This document shows positions 34,438 through 37,382 of a stretch of DNA of 37,382 nt, in pieces. The stretch comes from Micromonospora craterilacus. Lineage in GTDB: Bacteria > Actinomycetota > Actinomycetes > Mycobacteriales > Micromonosporaceae. The stretch covers positions 1 to 37,382 of the forward strand of contig NZ_POTY01000032.1 of assembly GCF_003236315.1 (NCBI RefSeq), in the 5' to 3' direction. The notes under the pieces were generated by a model. The model saw only the letters and a list, made by a program, of their open reading frames with translations. It was not told the origin of the DNA and ran no database searches. Each line of letters begins with the position of its first letter. Position 1 is the stretch's first letter. Made by a program: the position numbers and the translations under genes.

Positions 34438-35225
34438 GCGTCCCGCCGGACCAGGACGGCGCCGGCGACGGTGAGCAGCCCCGCCGCCCAGGCGGCCATG
34501 ACGAGGCCGCCGGTGAGCGGGGCGAGCGCGTTGTCGAACGTCGTCAGGTGACCGGCGAACAGCCGGATGCCGGCGAGGTCGGGCAGATACCAGGCGAGGG
34601 ATGTGAGGTAGGACAGCAGCAGCGAGACCGACACCAGCGAGCTGTTGACCACGAGCACGACGATCGGGACGATGCCGCTTCGGGTGAAGACCGTGACCGC
34701 GAGCGCGATCAACGCGGTGAGCGCCCAGTAGATTCCGGCCCCGACCGAGCGGGACAGCACACCGTCCGCCCCCACCGGGGTCGACGCACCGGAGCCGATG
34801 ATCTGACCGGCGAGCAGGAGTGACGCGGGGATGGTCAGCGTCGCCACGACGGCGACGAGCAGGACGACGACGGTGGCCTTCGCCGCCAGTACCCGCAGAC
34901 GCCCGGGGGTGGCCGTGAGGGTCGCGGTCAGCTGCCGCCCGCCGCCCGCGTTGGTGCTGTTCACGGTGTACTCGCTGCTGATCACGACGACGCCGAGGAT
35001 CACCGCGCCGACCGTACCGAGCGGGATCGCGGCGAAGGCGGTCTCGACCGGCGAGGTGTCGGCGACCAGGTCGACGCGTCCGGTCCGCAGGGCGTTGCGG
35101 ACGGTGAAGGCGTTGAGGATCGTGATCGCGATCGGGCCGAGCACGGCGACGGCCAGGGCCACGAAGGTCGCGGGCAGGGTCGCGGTCTTGCGCACCTCGG
35201 CGGCGAGCGTGTTGCGGAACGTCAT
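34434..35225 (-). CDS. ABC-2-type permease, first subunit
   Basis: 263 residues from ATG 35225, overlapping the ATPase gene by 4 nt. Six TM segments are visible, and 'VISSEYTVNSTNAGGGRQLTATLTA' is the counterpart of the stretch in the second permease. The two permeases share the same layout at low similarity, so they probably form a heterodimeric membrane domain. The neighbouring divergent two-component system is a likely regulator. Confidence 0.88.
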   Translation of the reverse strand: MTFRNTLAAEVRKTATLPATFVALAVAVLGPIAITILNAFTVRNALRTGRVDLVADTSPVETAFAAIPLGTVGAVILGVVVISSEYTVNSTNAGGGRQLTATLTATPGRLRVLAAKATVVVLLVAVVATLTIPASLLLAGQIIGSGASTPVGADGVLSRSVGAGIYWALTALIALAVTVFTRSGIVPIVVLVVNSSLVSVSLLLSYLTSLAWYLPDLAGIRLFAGHLTTFDNALAPLTGGLVMAAWAAGLLTVAGAVLVRRDA

Positions 35226-35947
35226 CGTCCACCCGCCGTCGGCTCCGGCGCGGTGAGCGCGAAGAAGGCGTCCTCGAGGCTCGGGTACCCGACGGTGACC
35301 TCCCGGATCGGGCCGTTGGCGACGACCCGGCCGCCGGCGATGACGACGAGGTCGTCGGCGACCTCGGCGACCTCGCTCATCAGGTGGCTGGAGAGCAGCA
35401 CGGTGCCGCCGGACGACGCGTGACCGCGCAGCAGACCGCGGATCCAGCGGATGCCCTCCGGGTCCAGCCCGTTCACCGGCTCGTCGAGCACCAGCGCCTC
35501 GGGCTCGCCGAGCAGTGCGGTGGCCAGCCCGAGCCGCTGGCCCATCCCGAGTGAGAACCGGCCGACCCGGGTACGCCCCGCGCCGCCGAGCCCGACCTGG
35601 TCGAGCACCTCCGCCACGCGTCGCTTCGGGATACCGTTGCTGCGCGCCACCCAGCTGAGATGGTTGCGGGCGGTACGGGAGCGGTGCGCGCCGGAGCCGT
35701 CCAGCATCGACCCGACCGTGCGCAGCGGGCGGCGCAGGTGCCGATACGGCTGGCCGTTGACGAGCGCCGTACCGGCGTCGGCCCGATCCAGGCCGAGCAG
35801 GATCCGCAGCGTCGAGGACTTGCCCGCGCCGTTCGGCCCGAGCAGCCCGGTAACCCGGCCCGGTGCCGCCCGGAACGTGATGTCGGTGAGGATCTCGCGG
35901 GAACCGCGCCGTTTGACCAGGCGCTCGACTGACAACATGGCCACCAT
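35222..35947 (-). CDS. ABC exporter ATP-binding protein
   Basis: 241 residues from ATG 35947; ATG 35938 is an equally reasonable start and gives 'MLSVERLVKRRG'. It has Walker A GPNGAGKSS, signature 'FSLGMGQRLGLA', Walker B 'ALVLDEPVNGLDP' and H-loop 'LSSH'. The chain is short, without the long C-terminal tail of DrrA-like proteins such as the one at 16400. With the two overlapping permease genes it forms an exporter unit, divergent from a histidine kinase/response regulator pair. This arrangement is typical of systems that sense and export peptides or antibiotics. Confidence 0.95.
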   Translation of the reverse strand: MVAMLSVERLVKRRGSREILTDITFRAAPGRVTGLLGPNGAGKSSTLRILLGLDRADAGTALVNGQPYRHLRRPLRTVGSMLDGSGAHRSRTARNHLSWVARSNGIPKRRVAEVLDQVGLGGAGRTRVGRFSLGMGQRLGLATALLGEPEALVLDEPVNGLDPEGIRWIRGLLRGHASSGGTVLLSSHLMSEVAEVADDLVVIAGGRVVANGPIREVTVGYPSLEDAFFALTAPEPTAGGR

Positions 35948-36059
35948 GTCAGCCCACGGCCGTGGCCGGTGTCATCGGCCTGCGGCCCGGACTTCCCGCC
36001 CACGCCCCGGTCCAGGGTCGCTCCGACCCAGGTCCGATGCCGCCCGCCGCGCCGGATCC

Positions 36060-36065
36060 TAGACT
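36060..36065 (+). promoter_or_regulatory. Candidate -10 box, leaderless start of the second kinase gene
   Basis: TAGACT fits TANNNT and ends 6 nt before GTG 36072. The six bases between (CGAGAG) contain a weak ribosome-like GAGAG, too close to serve well. The transcript probably starts at or next to the GTG. No -35 consensus is seen. Confidence 0.5.
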
Positions 36066-36071
36066 CGAGAG

Positions 36072-36935
36072 GTGACACCTGGCGAGCGTCCGGCACGCCG
36101 ACCCTGGCTGTCCGCCGTCGCCGCCGCAGTGCCGGCGGCCCTGATCCTGTGCCTGCTGACGACGGGTACCGACGGATCGGCCGCCGTTCTCCTGCTGCCG
36201 GTCATCGCCGGGTTGGCCGTCGCGTCGTCGGCGTGGGTGCTGATCCGCGCCCGGCGGCAGCGTCGGGAGTACGAGGATCGGCTGACCGCCTGGGCCGCCG
36301 AGCGTGCCGCCGGAGCGGAACGACTGCGCATCGCCCGCGAAATGCACGACCTCGTCTCCCACGGCCTCGGGCTGGTCACCGTCCGCGCCGCCACGGCCGC
36401 GCGAGTGGCCGGGCCGGCCGGGGAGACCGAACGCGCGACCGCGCTGGCCGACATCGAACGGGTCGGTCGGGAGACCACCGCCGAGCTGCGGCGCATGCTC
36501 GACGTGCTCCGCACGCCCAGCAGTGAGCCCGCTCCCCTGCGCCCCCTCGACACGCTGGAGTCCCTCCCAGGGATCGTGCGGGCCGTGGGCGGCACCGGAC
36601 TCGCGGCCAGTCTCGACGTGCGGGAGGTCGATGAGATGTCGTCCGGCGTGCAGCTCGCGGTATGCGCGATCGTCCGCGAGGGACTGAACAACGCCGCCCG
36701 GCACGCCGGCCCCACCCGGGTGCGCGTCGGCGTGGACCGCGACGGCGACACGGTCGTGGTGGACATCCGCGACGACGGCCCACGGGCGGGCTGGCGGTCC
36801 CGGGCCGGCGCCGGTCACGGGCTGGACGGCCTGCGCGAACGGGTGACCGCGCTCGGCGGCAGCCTGCGTGCCGGTCCCGCCGGGGCGGGTTTCCATCTCT
36901 CGGCGCGCCTGCCCGATCGACGGCGGCCCGGATGA
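36072..36935 (+). CDS. Sensor histidine kinase (HisKA_3 type)
   Basis: 287 residues from GTG 36072. Two TM segments near the N-terminus (about 11-30 and 36-58) are followed by the phosphorylated H92 in 'REMHDLVSHGLGLV' and the HATPase domain: 'EGLNNAARHAGPTRV' (N box), 'DDGPRAGW' and 'GHGLDGLRERV'. There is almost no outer sensor domain, typical of intramembrane-sensing kinases that detect cell-envelope stress together with an ABC transporter. Its stop overlaps the response regulator start (ATGA). The divergent ABC exporter (33715-35947) is the obvious partner. Confidence 0.93.
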   Translation: MTPGERPARRPWLSAVAAAVPAALILCLLTTGTDGSAAVLLLPVIAGLAVASSAWVLIRARRQRREYEDRLTAWAAERAAGAERLRIAREMHDLVSHGLGLVTVRAATAARVAGPAGETERATALADIERVGRETTAELRRMLDVLRTPSSEPAPLRPLDTLESLPGIVRAVGGTGLAASLDVREVDEMSSGVQLAVCAIVREGLNNAARHAGPTRVRVGVDRDGDTVVVDIRDDGPRAGWRSRAGAGHGLDGLRERVTALGGSLRAGPAGAGFHLSARLPDRRRPG

Positions 36936-37382
36936 GCACGGAGTGGCCGGGCCACCCCACCATCCGGGTACTGGTCGCGGACGACCAGCAGCTGCTGCGG
37001 CACAGCCTCGCCATCCTCATCGACGGCACCCCGGGGCTCACCGTGGTCGGTCAGGCCGCCACCGGCCACGACGCCGTGGCGCTCACCCGCGAACGGCGAC
37101 CCGACGTCGTCCTAATGGACATCCGGATGCCCGACGGTGACGGCATCGAGGCGACCCGGCACATTACCGGCGACCCCGGACTACGCGACACCGGCGTCGT
37201 GGTGCTCAGCATGTTCGCGCTCGACGAGTACGTGTCCGCGGCGCTGCGCGCCGGAGCGCGTGGCTTCCTGCTCAAGGACGCCCACCCCGACCAGCTCCTC
37301 GACGCCATCCGGCGCACCCACGCGGGAGAGTCGCTCTTCGCCCCCAGCATCCTGACCCGCCTCGTCACGCACTACCTCGACC
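36932..37382 (+). CDS. Response regulator, 3' end outside window
   Basis: The frame from ATG 36932 runs to the window edge (150 codons, no stop). The receiver domain is complete: acidic pair in 'VADDQQLLRHSL', phosphorylatable D63 in 'DVVLMDIRMPDGDG' and the Lys in 'FLLKDAHPDQLLDA'. The end reaches 'FAPSILTRLVTHYL', the usual linker before a LuxR-type DNA-binding domain, which must lie outside. It is co-translated with the kinase through the ATGA overlap and should regulate the divergent ABC exporter. Confidence 0.93.
   Translation, partial: MSTEWPGHPTIRVLVADDQQLLRHSLAILIDGTPGLTVVGQAATGHDAVALTRERRPDVVLMDIRMPDGDGIEATRHITGDPGLRDTGVVVLSMFALDEYVSAALRAGARGFLLKDAHPDQLLDAIRRTHAGESLFAPSILTRLVTHYLD

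Overview
This window is high-GC DNA. It has tightly packed genes, ATGA start/stop overlaps, GTG/TTG starts and several leaderless-looking promoters (TANNNT boxes 6-8 nt before a start codon). Together with the gene families present (furA-katG, ECF42 sigma with a YCII-like partner, SnoaL-type ECF sigma, NarL-type kinases with 'ENPVGWL' membrane modules, beta-propeller phytase), this points to an actinobacterium. The feel is that of Micromonosporaceae, but that family-level call is inference. I see no rRNA, tRNA, CRISPR array or prophage.

Layout. 1-2163: 5' part of a minus-strand PhoD-like metallophosphatase-fold protein whose three metal-site signatures all look altered. 2449-3431: a 38-residue, extremely acidic peptide gene coupled to an M15-like peptidoglycan peptidase that has no signal peptide. 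3498-6093: a three-gene operon of uncharacterised membrane proteins. 6227-7441: secreted subtilisin-like protease behind two palindromes. 7611-10722: alpha/beta hydrolase, CapA-like protein, second alpha/beta hydrolase, small membrane protein. 10849-12804: frameshifted alpha/beta hydrolase divergent from a SnoaL-tailed ECF sigma factor. 12859-15260: metallo-beta-lactamase-fold protein and an ECF sigma/putative membrane anti-sigma pair.

15421-18117: an ArsR-like regulator, a small orphan protein, an ABC ATPase and a permease, translationally overlapping and preceded by palindromes that look like self-operators. 18227-19561: secreted beta-propeller phytase ending in a perfect hairpin. 19693-21340: ECF42 sigma factor and its YCII-like partner. 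21379-21842: a Phd/YefM antitoxin with a truncated RelE-like toxin remnant. 22039-24733: furA-katG peroxide defence operon with a recognisable leaderless furA promoter and a 16-bp terminator stem. 24828-27753: two overlapping lipoprotein genes of unknown function. 27967-31489: membrane protein, then a NarL-type two-component system.

31670-32981: a solitary TnpB (IS200/IS605-type) element with hairpins near both ends. 33111-33641: P-loop kinase-like protein. 33715-35947: ABC ATPase with two permeases. 36072-37382: a divergent two-component system, with the response regulator cut by the window end. No stretch longer than about 300 bases lacks a gene. The region is a mosaic of regulatory modules (three ECF sigma factors in 10 kb, two two-component systems, ArsR, Fur) interleaved with cell-envelope and stress genes. 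The least explained parts are the acidic-peptide/peptidase pair, the degenerate PhoD-like protein, the three-gene membrane operon and the double-lipoprotein operon.
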